From Pseudomonadota bacterium (lineage in GTDB: Bacteria > Desulfobacterota > Desulfobulbia > Desulfobulbales > DAOVYS01): DNA of 6,419 bases. The stretch is taken from assembly GCA_030635485.1 (NCBI GenBank), contig DAOVYS010000160.1:1-6419 (forward strand), given 5' to 3'. Of this stretch, positions 1 through 5,480 are shown in pieces; the stretch's first letter is position 1, and each line of letters begins with the position of its first letter. The notes below the pieces were generated by a model, which was given only the letters and a program-made list of their open reading frames with translations, had not been told where the DNA came from and ran no database searches. The position numbers were made by a program, and so were the translations under genes.

Positions 1-128
1 ACTATAGTCGGACACCCTGAGTGCGCACATCTAAGGCACTGGTAAACGCTTACCGCTTGAAGATTATTCAACTTTGTTGCCCATAACCGGCGTAAACGGT
101 TCCAACATAAGATAATATCAGGAGTAAT
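1..128 (+). other. Leader upstream of the GH130 gene
   Basis: No gene can be supported here. One frame is open from base 1 to a TAA at 43-45, so it could be the last few codons of an upstream gene, but 14 codons cannot be identified. Two small inverted repeats are visible: GGTAA/TTACC at 41-45 and 50-54 with a 4-base loop, and AACCG/CGGTT at 85-89 and 97-101 with a 7-base loop. The word GTAAACG occurs in both, at 42-48 and 92-98. A GATAAT at 111-116 resembles a -10 box, but I see no matching -35 box at the right distance, so no promoter is called. Confidence 0.4.
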
Positions 129-1601
129 ATGGTTGCCAAAAAGTATATAAAACCTCAAGTTAAGAGAAAAAAGACAAAAATTCTGCGGGACGCTTCACGT
201 GTTATAACCCGCCTTCATATTCCCGACGACAGCTCCTGCCGTATCCCAAAAATCATTGACCGGGTTGCGGGTCTCACTGAAAAAGCAGCCAAAGAACTGG
301 TGGATAAAATTCATCTTGAATTTTTCGATCGGCACAAGGATATCAAGCGCGTGTTTGACCGCCACTTCCGCAAGGCAACGAAATATATTCCAAAGCCTAA
401 ACAATTAAGCGAAGCAAAAAAAACACTTTTAGGCGCCTATTTTACCATGGAATACTCCATTGAATCCGCAGCGCTTTTCAACCCCTCTATTGTCCCGCAC
501 CCGAATCAAACTCATGTTTCCAAGGACAGTCTTCGTTTTATCATGAGCCTTCGCGCCACCGGGGAAGGCCATATTTCATCCATTGTCTTCCGCAGCGGAA
601 TTATTGATGATATGAATTCAATTATTTTTGACCCTATCGTTGAATTTGTTGGAACTCCAGATGTCCAGCGTAACCCTGTTTATGATCGCCATCTGTTTCA
701 GCTCAAGCTGAATGAAATGAATGCCTGTAACGAGATAACCACCCATGTGCTTGAACAATTACCGGATGAGTTTAGCCATAATGAACTCAAGGATGTACTC
801 GACCATCTTCGCTCAAATCCCGATTTTACAGGCACGAGCGAAACAATCGAAACCATGCACTGGCTTGCGAATTCCAATTATGAAGTAACGTTCCGCGCCG
901 ATCACAGAATATCCGAGCGGGTGATATTCCCGGCCTCGGAAAATGAAAGCAGCGGCATAGAAGATGCGCGGTTTGTCCAGTTTTTTGATGATAACGGCGA
1001 CGTTACCTATTATGCCACCTACACTGCATTCAACGGCTTTAACGTTTTGCCGCAATTGATCGAAACAAAAGACTTTATCACGTTTAAAATTATTACCTTA
1101 AACGGCCAGGCGGTCCAGGACAAAGGCATGGCCCTTTTCCCACGCAAGGTCAACGGCCGATATGTCATGCTCTCGCGCCAGGACGGCGAGAACAACCATA
1201 TCATGTTTTCCGACCATCTCCATTTCTGGCAGGAGTCCGAAATCATCCAGGAACCAACACGTCCCTGGGAATTCATTCAGATCGGTAACTGCGGCTCGCC
1301 GCTTGAAACCAATAAGGGCTGGCTGGTGCTCACCCATGGTGTAGGCCCGATGCGACAGTACTGCATCGGGGCAATCCTTCTTGATCTTGATAATCCGGCA
1401 AAGATTATCGCCCACCTGCAAGAACCCCTTCTCACTCCACATGAAGGGGAGCGCGAAGGATATGTTCCCAATGTAGTCTACACATGCGGGGCGCTGATCC
1501 ATAATGGCAACCTAGTCATACCATATGCCATGTCCGACACGTCGTCCGGAATTGCAACTGTTGGAGTAGATGAAGTAATTAACTGCATGCAAAGGAGTTG
1601 A
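129..1601 (+). CDS. GH130-family glycosidase/phosphorylase (beta-mannoside acting), 490 aa
   Basis: This is a glycoside hydrolase family 130 protein; the family acts on beta-linked mannosides, either by phosphorolysis (releasing alpha-mannose-1-phosphate) or by hydrolysis. Residues 101-127 (GAYFTMEYSIESAALFNPS and onward) and 142-157 (RATGEGHISSIVFRSG) are conserved blocks of the long COG2152-type members. GIEDAR at 276-281 matches the family's G-x-E-D-P-R signature with Ala for Pro; Asp279 is the expected catalytic acid. GNCGSPLET (387-395), LTHGVGP (401-407) and EGYVPNVVYTCG (443-454) are later blades of the five-bladed propeller. At 490 residues it is longer than the roughly 330-390 of compact GH130 enzymes, because of a basic, helical N-terminal section. 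No signal peptide is seen, so it is probably cytoplasmic. The start follows AGGAG at 120-124 with four bases of spacing. The stop lies three bases before the gmd ATG, so the two are co-transcribed. Whether it is a phosphorylase or a hydrolase, and its linkage, cannot be told by eye. Confidence 0.88.
   Translation: MVAKKYIKPQVKRKKTKILRDASRVITRLHIPDDSSCRIPKIIDRVAGLTEKAAKELVDKIHLEFFDRHKDIKRVFDRHFRKATKYIPKPKQLSEAKKTLLGAYFTMEYSIESAALFNPSIVPHPNQTHVSKDSLRFIMSLRATGEGHISSIVFRSGIIDDMNSIIFDPIVEFVGTPDVQRNPVYDRHLFQLKLNEMNACNEITTHVLEQLPDEFSHNELKDVLDHLRSNPDFTGTSETIETMHWLANSNYEVTFRADHRISERVIFPASENESSGIEDARFVQFFDDNGDVTYYATYTAFNGFNVLPQLIETKDFITFKIITLNGQAVQDKGMALFPRKVNGRYVMLSRQDGENNHIMFSDHLHFWQESEIIQEPTRPWEFIQIGNCGSPLETNKGWLVLTHGVGPMRQYCIGAILLDLDNPAKIIAHLQEPLLTPHEGEREGYVPNVVYTCGALIHNGNLVIPYAMSDTSSGIATVGVDEVINCMQRS
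1591..1597 (+). promoter_or_regulatory. Ribosome binding site of gmd
   Basis: AAAGGAG sits inside the last codons of the GH130 gene, six bases before ATG 1604. It fixes the gmd start at ATG 1604 rather than the in-frame TTG at 1598, which is only one base from the motif. The ATG start also gives the usual Gmd N-terminus, MKKRALITGITGQDG. Confidence 0.75.
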
Positions 1602-1603
1602 AA

Positions 1604-2694
1604 ATGAAGAAAAGAGCTTTAATTACAGGTATTACAGGGCAGGACGGCGCGTATCTCGCTGAATTTCTGCTTTCAAAAGGATATGAGGTCCATGGCGTCA
1701 AGCGCAGAACATCCATGTTCAACACGGCACGGATTGATCATCTGTATCAGGACCCACACTCCAAAGATATTAAATTTGTTCTGCACCACATGGAGACCTG
1801 ACAGATTCGAGCAGCCTTGTTCATATTATAAGAAAAGTTCAGCCGGACGAAATCTACAACCTGGCCGCCCAGTCCCACGTTGCCGTATCTTTTGAAGAGC
1901 CTGAATACACCGCGAACTCGGACGCGCTCGGCACCCTCCGGATTCTTGAGGCGATCAGGATTCTCGGCCTGACAGATAAAACCCGTTTTTATCAGGCATC
2001 TACCTCGGAACTCTATGGCAAGGTGCAGGAAACACCGCAAACTGAGACCACTCCCTTTTACCCCCGGTCCCCTTATGCAGCTGCAAAGCTCTACTCCTAC
2101 TGGATTACCGTCAACTACCGGGAGGCGTACGGCATGTATGCCTGCAACGGGATCCTGTTCAACCATGAGTCTCCAATCCGCGGTGAGACCTTTGTCACCA
2201 GAAAGATCACCCGCGGATTGGCGCGCATCAAACTTGGTCTGCAGGACTGTCTCTATCTCGGCAACCTAAACGCCAAGAGGGATTGGGGACATGCCCGTGA
2301 TTATGTTGAAATGCAGTGGCTGATGCTGCAGCAGGACGAACCTGAAGATTTCGTCATCGCTTCAGGGAAACAACACTCTGTTCGGGAATTTGTTGAATGC
2401 GCCGGCAAGGAACTGGATATCTCGATCCGCTGGGAAGGCGAAGGCGTCGAGGAAAAAGGAATCGATAGAGCTACCGGCAAGACCATCATTGCGGTCGATC
2501 CCCGTTATTTCCGGCCTACTGAAGTAGAAACACTTCTTGGAGATGCAACCAAGGCCAGGGAGAAACTAGGCTGGGAAACCAGGATCTCTTTTGCTGAACT
2601 GGCCAAAGAGATGGCCGTTTCAGACCTCAATGAGGCCAAACGAGACCAACTCTGCCAAAAGAGCGGCTTCCAGACTTTTCATTATCATGAATGA
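1604..2694 (+). pseudogene. gmd: GDP-mannose 4,6-dehydratase, frameshifted as written
   Basis: Gmd converts GDP-D-mannose to GDP-4-keto-6-deoxy-D-mannose using bound NADP(H); it is a cytoplasmic extended short-chain dehydrogenase and the first step to GDP-L-fucose. The first frame (1604-1801) encodes the Rossmann motif GITGQDGAY at residues 9-17 and the usual KRRTS block, but runs into TGA at 1799-1801 just after FVLHH. The family sequence resumes in the other frame at GGA 1792 (GDLTDSS...) and stays open to TGA 2692-2694. Removing two bases (a repeated CA at about 1787-1788) restores LHHGDLTD and a 362-residue protein, close to the roughly 370 of E. coli Gmd. The catalytic residues survive downstream: Thr133 and Glu135 in STSELYG, Tyr157 and Lys161 in SPYAAAK, plus HESPIRGETFVTRKITR and RDWGHARDYV. 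The frameshift separates cofactor-binding from catalytic parts. It may be a real recent mutation or a sequence error; the intact remainder and intact fcl leave both open. Confidence 0.9.
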
Positions 2695-3661
2695 ATCACC
2701 TCTCACACCCGATTCACGAATCTTTGTCGCCGGTCACCGTGGTATGGTTGGATCTGCAATCGTCCGTCGTCTCACGGCCGAAGGATATTCAAAGGTAATT
2801 ACACGAACCCATGCAGAGTTGGACCTTACGGACCAGCAGGCGGTTCGCCGTTTTTTTCAAAACAAGCAAATCGATTATGTCGTTCTTGCAGCAGCTAAGG
2901 TGGGTGGAATCCGCGCCAACAACACCTACCCTGCCGAATTTATTTACTCCAACCTGATGATTGAGACAAACATCATCCATGAGGCATACAGGGCAGGTGT
3001 GATGCGGCTCTTATTCCTTGGCAGTTCCTGCATCTACCCAAAATTCGCTCCACATCCCATGTCTGAAGAGAGCCTTCTGACAGGGGTGCTTGAACCGACC
3101 AATGAACCCTATGCCATTGCCAAGATAGCAGGCATCAAACTCTGCGAATCATACAATCGCCAGTATGGGACCAGATACAGGTCTCTCATGCCGACCAACC
3201 TTTATGGCCCGGGCGACAATTTTGATCTGGAAAACAGTCATGTCATCCCTGCATTGATCCGAAAATTTCATGAGGCAAAGAGAAACAACGAGCCATCGGT
3301 TGAGGTCTGGGGAACCGGGACCCCTTGCCGTGAATTTCTGCACGTTGACGACCTGGCTGGTGCCTGTATTTTTATCATGGAACTTGATGATCAAGCATAT
3401 ACAACTTATACCCAGCCAATGTTATCGCACATCAATGCAGGCACGGGGAAAAACGTCACTATCAGAAAACTTGCCGAGACGATCAAGGAAGTTATTGGAT
3501 TCACCGGAAATATAATTTTCAATCCGGACAAACCGGACGGATCTCCCAGAAAACTGCTGAACGTTACTCTTATCAACAAGATGGGGTGGAAGGCCTCCAT
3601 CAACCTGAAAGATGGCTTGGACCAGACTTATGACTGGTATAAGATACAACTTCATCGGTAA
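2687..3661 (+). CDS. fcl: GDP-L-fucose synthase, 324 aa
   Basis: Fcl (WcaG) is a cytoplasmic NADPH-dependent epimerase-reductase that turns GDP-4-keto-6-deoxymannose, the Gmd product, into GDP-L-fucose. Residues 14-24 hold the Rossmann glycine motif, G16xxG19xxG22 in VAGHRGMVGSA. LGSSCIYPK gives Ser113 and Cys115, PYAIAKIAG gives Tyr142 and Lys146 (YxxxK), and NSHVIPAL gives His185; these align with Ser107, Cys109, Tyr136, Lys140 and His179 of the E. coli enzyme. MPTNLYGPGDNFD, CREFLHVDDLA and KPDGSPRKLL are also family blocks. Length matches the family (about 320). I chose ATG 2687 because it gives the normal N-terminus; the frame is open further upstream inside gmd, but that would add residues foreign to the family. 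The ATGAATGA overlap with the gmd stop (8 bases) and the lack of a clear Shine-Dalgarno suggest translational coupling, so the gmd frameshift could also reduce fcl translation. Confidence 0.95.
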   Translation: MNESPLTPDSRIFVAGHRGMVGSAIVRRLTAEGYSKVITRTHAELDLTDQQAVRRFFQNKQIDYVVLAAAKVGGIRANNTYPAEFIYSNLMIETNIIHEAYRAGVMRLLFLGSSCIYPKFAPHPMSEESLLTGVLEPTNEPYAIAKIAGIKLCESYNRQYGTRYRSLMPTNLYGPGDNFDLENSHVIPALIRKFHEAKRNNEPSVEVWGTGTPCREFLHVDDLAGACIFIMELDDQAYTTYTQPMLSHINAGTGKNVTIRKLAETIKEVIGFTGNIIFNPDKPDGSPRKLLNVTLINKMGWKASINLKDGLDQTYDWYKIQLHR

Positions 3662-3686
3662 CTCTACCGAGTTGACTCATTTTTTT
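3656..3686 (+). terminator. Weak hairpin plus T-run after fcl
   Basis: Two overlapping 5-bp inverted repeats lie at the fcl stop: CGGTA/TACCG (3656-3660 with 3665-3669) and AACTC/GAGTT (3660-3664 with 3669-3673). Seven T residues follow at 3680-3686. The stems are short and the T-run starts six bases after the second stem, so this is at best a weak intrinsic terminator for the GH130-gmd-fcl operon. Confidence 0.35.
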
Positions 3687-3690
3687 AAAA

Positions 3691-3780
3691 TTCTCTCCTC
3701 AATTTCGATACATTTCATTTGACATTACCCTCCCTCAATGCTAATTACATTCAATGTTCACAGGATGAACAAACCTCCCT
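3691..3780 (+). terminator. C-rich, G-poor stretch, possible Rho-loading region
   Basis: A hand count of these 90 bases gives about 27 C and 7 G on the + strand. C-over-G, poorly structured RNA is what Rho rut sites look like, and the stretch lies directly after the fcl operon. No defined motif can be pointed to, so this is a compositional inference only. It overlaps the putative promoter at 3719. Confidence 0.2.
3719..3747 (+). promoter_or_regulatory. Putative sigma-70 promoter for the RfaH-like gene
   Basis: A perfect TTGACA -35 hexamer lies at 3719-3724. Seventeen bases later is TAATTA (3742-3747), a poor -10 box but preceded by the TGC of an extended -10. Transcription from here would start near 3754 and leave a leader of about 100 bases before the RfaH-like gene. 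The weak -10 limits confidence. Confidence 0.35.
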
Positions 3781-3797
3781 TTACTGGCTGAAATGCG

Positions 3798-3811
3798 TAA
3801 GAAATTTCTTA
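3798..3811. promoter_or_regulatory. Perfect 14-bp palindrome in the RfaH-like gene leader
   Basis: TAAGAAATTTCTTA is a perfect palindrome, located 47 bases upstream of the RfaH-like start codon and downstream of the putative promoter. It could be an operator for a dimeric regulator. AT-rich palindromes of this length do occur by chance, and no second copy was found in the window. Confidence 0.3.
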
Positions 3812-3857
3812 GGCTTAGAGTCAACGAGAACCTGATTCATTGAAGGCTTGAAACCAG

Positions 3858-4370
3858 ATGACGAATCGTGAGTGGTTCACCATACGCACCAAAGTTCACA
3901 AAGAGAATCTTGCCCAAGGACAATATGCCCGGCAAGGGTACGAAGTATACCTGCCGCAGACCCTTAAGACAAGACGCCACGCACGACGGGTGGAAAATGT
4001 CATTCGTCCTTTCTTTACCGGCTATCTTTTTCTGCATCTTGCCCCGGAAGAACGGAACTGGGTAACGATCGGCAGCACAATAGGCTCTGTCGGCGCTGTC
4101 CATTTCGGCGACCAATACCCCCCAGTTCCAGATTGGATGATAGAAAACCTGCAAGCCCGAGAAGACGAGCAGGGACTCATCTCCACTTTCGAAATCGACA
4201 CCTCCTGCTTTAAAAAAGGAAAACGGATCAAGATACATAGTGGTGAACTTGAGGGCCTCGAAGGCATATTCCAGGAAATGCGAGGAGAAGACAGGGCAAT
4301 TGTCCTCCTTGAGATGCTTCGCAGGAAGATTATAGCTACAGTCCCACTGACCTCTGTGGACGCTGCCTGA
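3858..4370 (+). CDS. RfaH/NusG-family specialised transcription antiterminator, 170 aa
   Basis: This is a NusG paralogue of the RfaH type. Such proteins bind elongating RNA polymerase at specific sites and suppress pausing and Rho termination through long surface-polysaccharide operons. Residues 1-100 form the NGN domain: WFTIRTKVHKEN at 6-17, RPFFTGYLFLHL at 50-61 (like the P-L-F-P-x-Y-L-F block of RfaH), and GAVHFGDQYPPVPDWMIENL at 79-98. After a linker, residues 117-170 form the KOW domain, with KGKRIKIHSGELEGLEGIF at 120-138. The length is close to RfaH (162) and shorter than housekeeping NusG; the KOW region resembles RfaH more than NusG. ATG 3858 has only a modest GAAGG at 3842-3846, eleven bases away. 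It begins a new transcription unit after fcl and lies directly upstream of an ops-like sequence. It could equally be named UpxY-like or NusG-like; the exact subfamily is unproven. Confidence 0.85.
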   Translation: MTNREWFTIRTKVHKENLAQGQYARQGYEVYLPQTLKTRRHARRVENVIRPFFTGYLFLHLAPEERNWVTIGSTIGSVGAVHFGDQYPPVPDWMIENLQAREDEQGLISTFEIDTSCFKKGKRIKIHSGELEGLEGIFQEMRGEDRAIVLLEMLRRKIIATVPLTSVDAA

Positions 4371-4379
4371 AAAGCCAAA

Positions 4380-4403
4380 CCCTCTGCACGTAAAGCAAGA
4401 GGG
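4380..4403 (+). promoter_or_regulatory. Leader hairpin after the RfaH-like gene
   Basis: CCCTCTGC (4380-4387) pairs with GC-A-AGAGGG (4395-4403), giving an 8-bp stem with one bulged A and a 7-base loop. No T-run follows, so it is not a standard intrinsic terminator. It lies 35 bases upstream of the ops-like element and may be part of a pausing or recruitment leader, or the 3' end of the RfaH-like message. Confidence 0.4.
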
Positions 4404-4437
4404 CGTACAACCCGTAGCGGGCATCTTTCACCCGAAT

Positions 4438-4449
4438 GGCGGTAGCGCG
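4438..4449 (+). promoter_or_regulatory. ops-like element (RfaH recruitment site)
   Basis: GGCGGTAGCGCG matches the E. coli ops element, GGCGGTAGCGTG as I recall it, at 11 of 12 positions, including the whole GGCGGTAG core. In the enterobacterial system, polymerase pauses at ops and RfaH binds the exposed non-template strand. This copy is on the same strand as the genes, 67 bases after the RfaH-like stop and 34 bases before the ComEA-like start, which is the usual leader position. A partial copy, GTAGCGGGC, occurs at 4414-4422 and mirrors GTAGCGCGC at 4442-4450. Function in this organism is inferred. Confidence 0.6.
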
Positions 4450-4471
4450 CCAACTCCCTTACAAAAAAACC

Positions 4472-4477
4472 AGGAAA
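4472..4477 (+). promoter_or_regulatory. Ribosome binding site of the ComEA-like gene
   Basis: AGGAAA lies six bases before ATG 4484 and selects that start over the in-frame ATG at 4436. The 4436 start would prepend 16 residues in front of the signal peptide and would overlap the ops-like element. Confidence 0.6.
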
Positions 4478-4483
4478 CACCAT

Positions 4484-4780
4484 ATGCAGAAAAGACCATT
4501 CCATTACTTTTTTATCACAATCATCATCGTCATCTCCTTAGCATCAACATTGCAATATGCCCATGCCAACGACCTGATCAATGTAAACACGGCAACCAGT
4601 GCTCAACTGGTCACCGTCAAAGGCATCGGCAAAAAGACAGCTGCCAAGATTATCGAATACAGAAAAGACAATGGTGACTTTACAAGCATCGAAGACCTCA
4701 TCTTTGTCAAAGGTATCGGGCCAAAAAAGATGGAAAAATTCAGAAAGGCTCTTACCGTCTCTGATGACACTGAAGAATAA
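4484..4780 (+). CDS. Secreted ComEA-like helix-hairpin-helix protein, 98 aa
   Basis: This is a small exported protein with a tandem helix-hairpin-helix domain, as in ComEA-type DNA-binding proteins. Residues 1-28 look like a signal peptide: basic MQKR, a hydrophobic core FFITIIIVISLA, and an AHA cleavage site before Asn29. The mature part begins INVNTATSAQL, the classic ComEA opening. Hairpin VKGIGKKTA (45-53) and a second VKGIGPKKM (75-83) follow, separated by IIEYRKDNGDFTSIEDL. HhH domains bind DNA backbone without sequence specificity. The mature protein is only about 70 residues and has no membrane anchor after cleavage, so it would be periplasmic or released. In competence systems ComEA draws DNA into the periplasm, but no other competence gene is in this window. 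Its place behind an ops-like site suggests it is made with the EPS regulators. A role in DNA uptake or in binding matrix DNA is inference. Confidence 0.85.
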   Translation: MQKRPFHYFFITIIIVISLASTLQYAHANDLINVNTATSAQLVTVKGIGKKTAAKIIEYRKDNGDFTSIEDLIFVKGIGPKKMEKFRKALTVSDDTEE

Positions 4781-4820
4781 AAAAGCACACCTGCCATGTA
4801 AAAACAAGAAAGACAACGAG

Positions 4821-4980
4821 AATCTTCCCTGATCTGCTCAATCTCTTTTGCAGAAACCCAACATCCTCTCCTTCACGACAATACCGTATCGCGCCCTCAA
4901 CCAAAAACAGCAGAAACAAATTCTTGATCGACAGCAACAAGCCGATCACAGAAAACAAGCTCTTCAAAAATCCGATCCAT
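4821..4980 (+). terminator. C-rich, G-poor gap, possible Rho-loading region
   Basis: A hand count of these 160 bases gives about 52 C and 18 G on the + strand, a strong C-over-G bias unlike the flanking genes. That is the compositional signature of rut sites. It lies between the ComEA-like and MarR-type genes, downstream of the ops-like element, where an antiterminator would matter. No gene in the 4781-5040 gap is convincing. The call rests on composition only. Confidence 0.25.
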
Positions 4981-5007
4981 CTGTTTTCAAGAAGTTCAGA
5001 ATAATTC

Positions 5008-5023
5008 AAAAGCTATGGCTTTT
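5008..5023. promoter_or_regulatory. Inverted repeat just upstream of the MarR-type gene
   Basis: AAAAGC and GCTTTT form a perfect 6-bp inverted repeat around TATG. The whole 16-mer AAAAGCTATGGCTTTT is palindromic at 14 of 16 positions and ends 17 bases before the MarR-type start codon. Its size and position suit an operator for the dimeric winged-helix protein encoded next (autoregulation). As RNA it would be a small hairpin. No Shine-Dalgarno is visible between it and the start. Confidence 0.35.
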
Positions 5024-5040
5024 CGGCTCAGTATTGCACA

Positions 5041-5385
5041 ATGCGCCTCGATGACAACCACCGCTATAAACTCCTGAAGCTCCTGCAGGATGACCCCAGT
5101 CTGAACCAGCGAAACTTGGCGGAAAGCATGGACATCAGCCTTGGGAAGGTCAACTTCTGTCTCAAAGCCCTTATTGAACAGGGCTGGATAAAGGCGAAAA
5201 GGTTCCATCACTCTCATAACAAAAAGGCATACGCCTATATTCTGACCCCTCGAGGAATTGAAGAAAAGGCGAAAGTAACCGCTCGCTTTCTGCGACGTAA
5301 AATGATTGAATTCGAGACATTACAACAGGAAATTGCAGAACTTAGACGGGAAAATGATAAGAACAACAACCACAACGACGAGTGA
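5041..5385 (+). CDS. MarR-type winged-helix regulator, EPS-associated family, 114 aa
   Basis: This resembles the EPS-associated MarR-like transcriptional regulators found beside exopolysaccharide loci. Residues 5-20 (DNHRYKLLKLLQDDPS) start the domain, 21-45 hold the helix-turn-helix with recognition helix SLGKVNFCLKALIEQG at 33-48, and 49-69 (WIKAKRF...AYILTP) form the wing. From about 72 to 104 a charged helix (EEKAKVTARFLRRKMIEFETLQQEIAELRR region) probably makes a dimerising coiled coil; the tail is Asn/Asp rich and disordered-looking. ATG 5041 is the only start after an in-frame TAA at 5002, though no Shine-Dalgarno precedes it. It follows the ComEA-like gene on the same strand after a 260-base gap. 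The probable role is control of EPS gene expression; the ligand and targets are unknown. Confidence 0.82.
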   Translation: MRLDDNHRYKLLKLLQDDPSLNQRNLAESMDISLGKVNFCLKALIEQGWIKAKRFHHSHNKKAYAYILTPRGIEEKAKVTARFLRRKMIEFETLQQEIAELRRENDKNNNHNDE

Positions 5386-5421
5386 GTTGAACAAGTGACA
5401 TGCAACCCCAATAAGTAAATC

Positions 5422-5468
5422 AAAGTTAAGCGTTTAGCTTTTGCCGGAATTTCATCGGCCGCTTTAAC
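5422..5468. promoter_or_regulatory. Structured intergenic region upstream of the toxin-antitoxin pair
   Basis: An imperfect 20-bp palindrome (16 of 20 positions) spans 5422-5441, centred on CG at 5431-5432. GTTAAGCG (5425-5432) can instead pair with CGCTTTAAC (5460-5468) with one bulge, enclosing an inner GCCG/CGGC stem (5443-5446 with 5456-5459). It sits 13 bases before the antitoxin-like gene and could be its operator or a leader structure. No convincing promoter boxes were found. Confidence 0.3.
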
Positions 5469-5480
5469 CTGAATATCCAC

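Noticed and set aside
1..45. Possible tail of an upstream gene ending at TAA 43-45
   Set aside because: Only 14 codons are present, with no recognisable motif.
2023..2694. Stand-alone 223-aa frame starting at GTG 2023
   Set aside because: It is the C-terminal part of gmd; homology extends upstream in the same frame to 1792 with no start codon suited to a separate gene.
3671..3825. GTTGACTC (3671-3678) and GAGTCAAC (3818-3825), an 8-bp inverted repeat 139 bases apart
   Set aside because: An exact 8-mer pair in a region of this size is expected fairly often by chance, and it does not extend.
3837..4424. Minus-strand 195-aa frame opposite the RfaH-like gene
   Set aside because: It is a shadow of a gene with clear NGN and KOW motifs on the + strand; its own translation has no recognisable domain.
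4436..4483. ATG 4436 as the start of the ComEA-like gene
   Set aside because: It overlaps the ops-like core, lacks a ribosome binding site and would place 16 polar residues before a good signal peptide; ATG 4484 has AGGAAA at the right spacing.
4752..5009. Minus-strand 85-aa frame with hydrophobic stretches
   Set aside because: It overlaps the end of the ComEA-like gene, and its Leu/Phe richness follows from the A/C-rich + strand; no family or ribosome binding site was recognised.
4848..5054. + strand 68-aa frame rich in Gln and Lys in the gap before the MarR-type gene
   Set aside because: It has a TTG start with no Shine-Dalgarno, low-complexity composition explained by base skew, and it runs into the MarR-type gene.
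5425..5468. Resemblance of GTTAAGC and CTTTAAC to integron attC core sites
   Set aside because: The two cores are in the wrong order for an attC, the second fails the RYYYAAC consensus, and no integrase or cassette structure is present.
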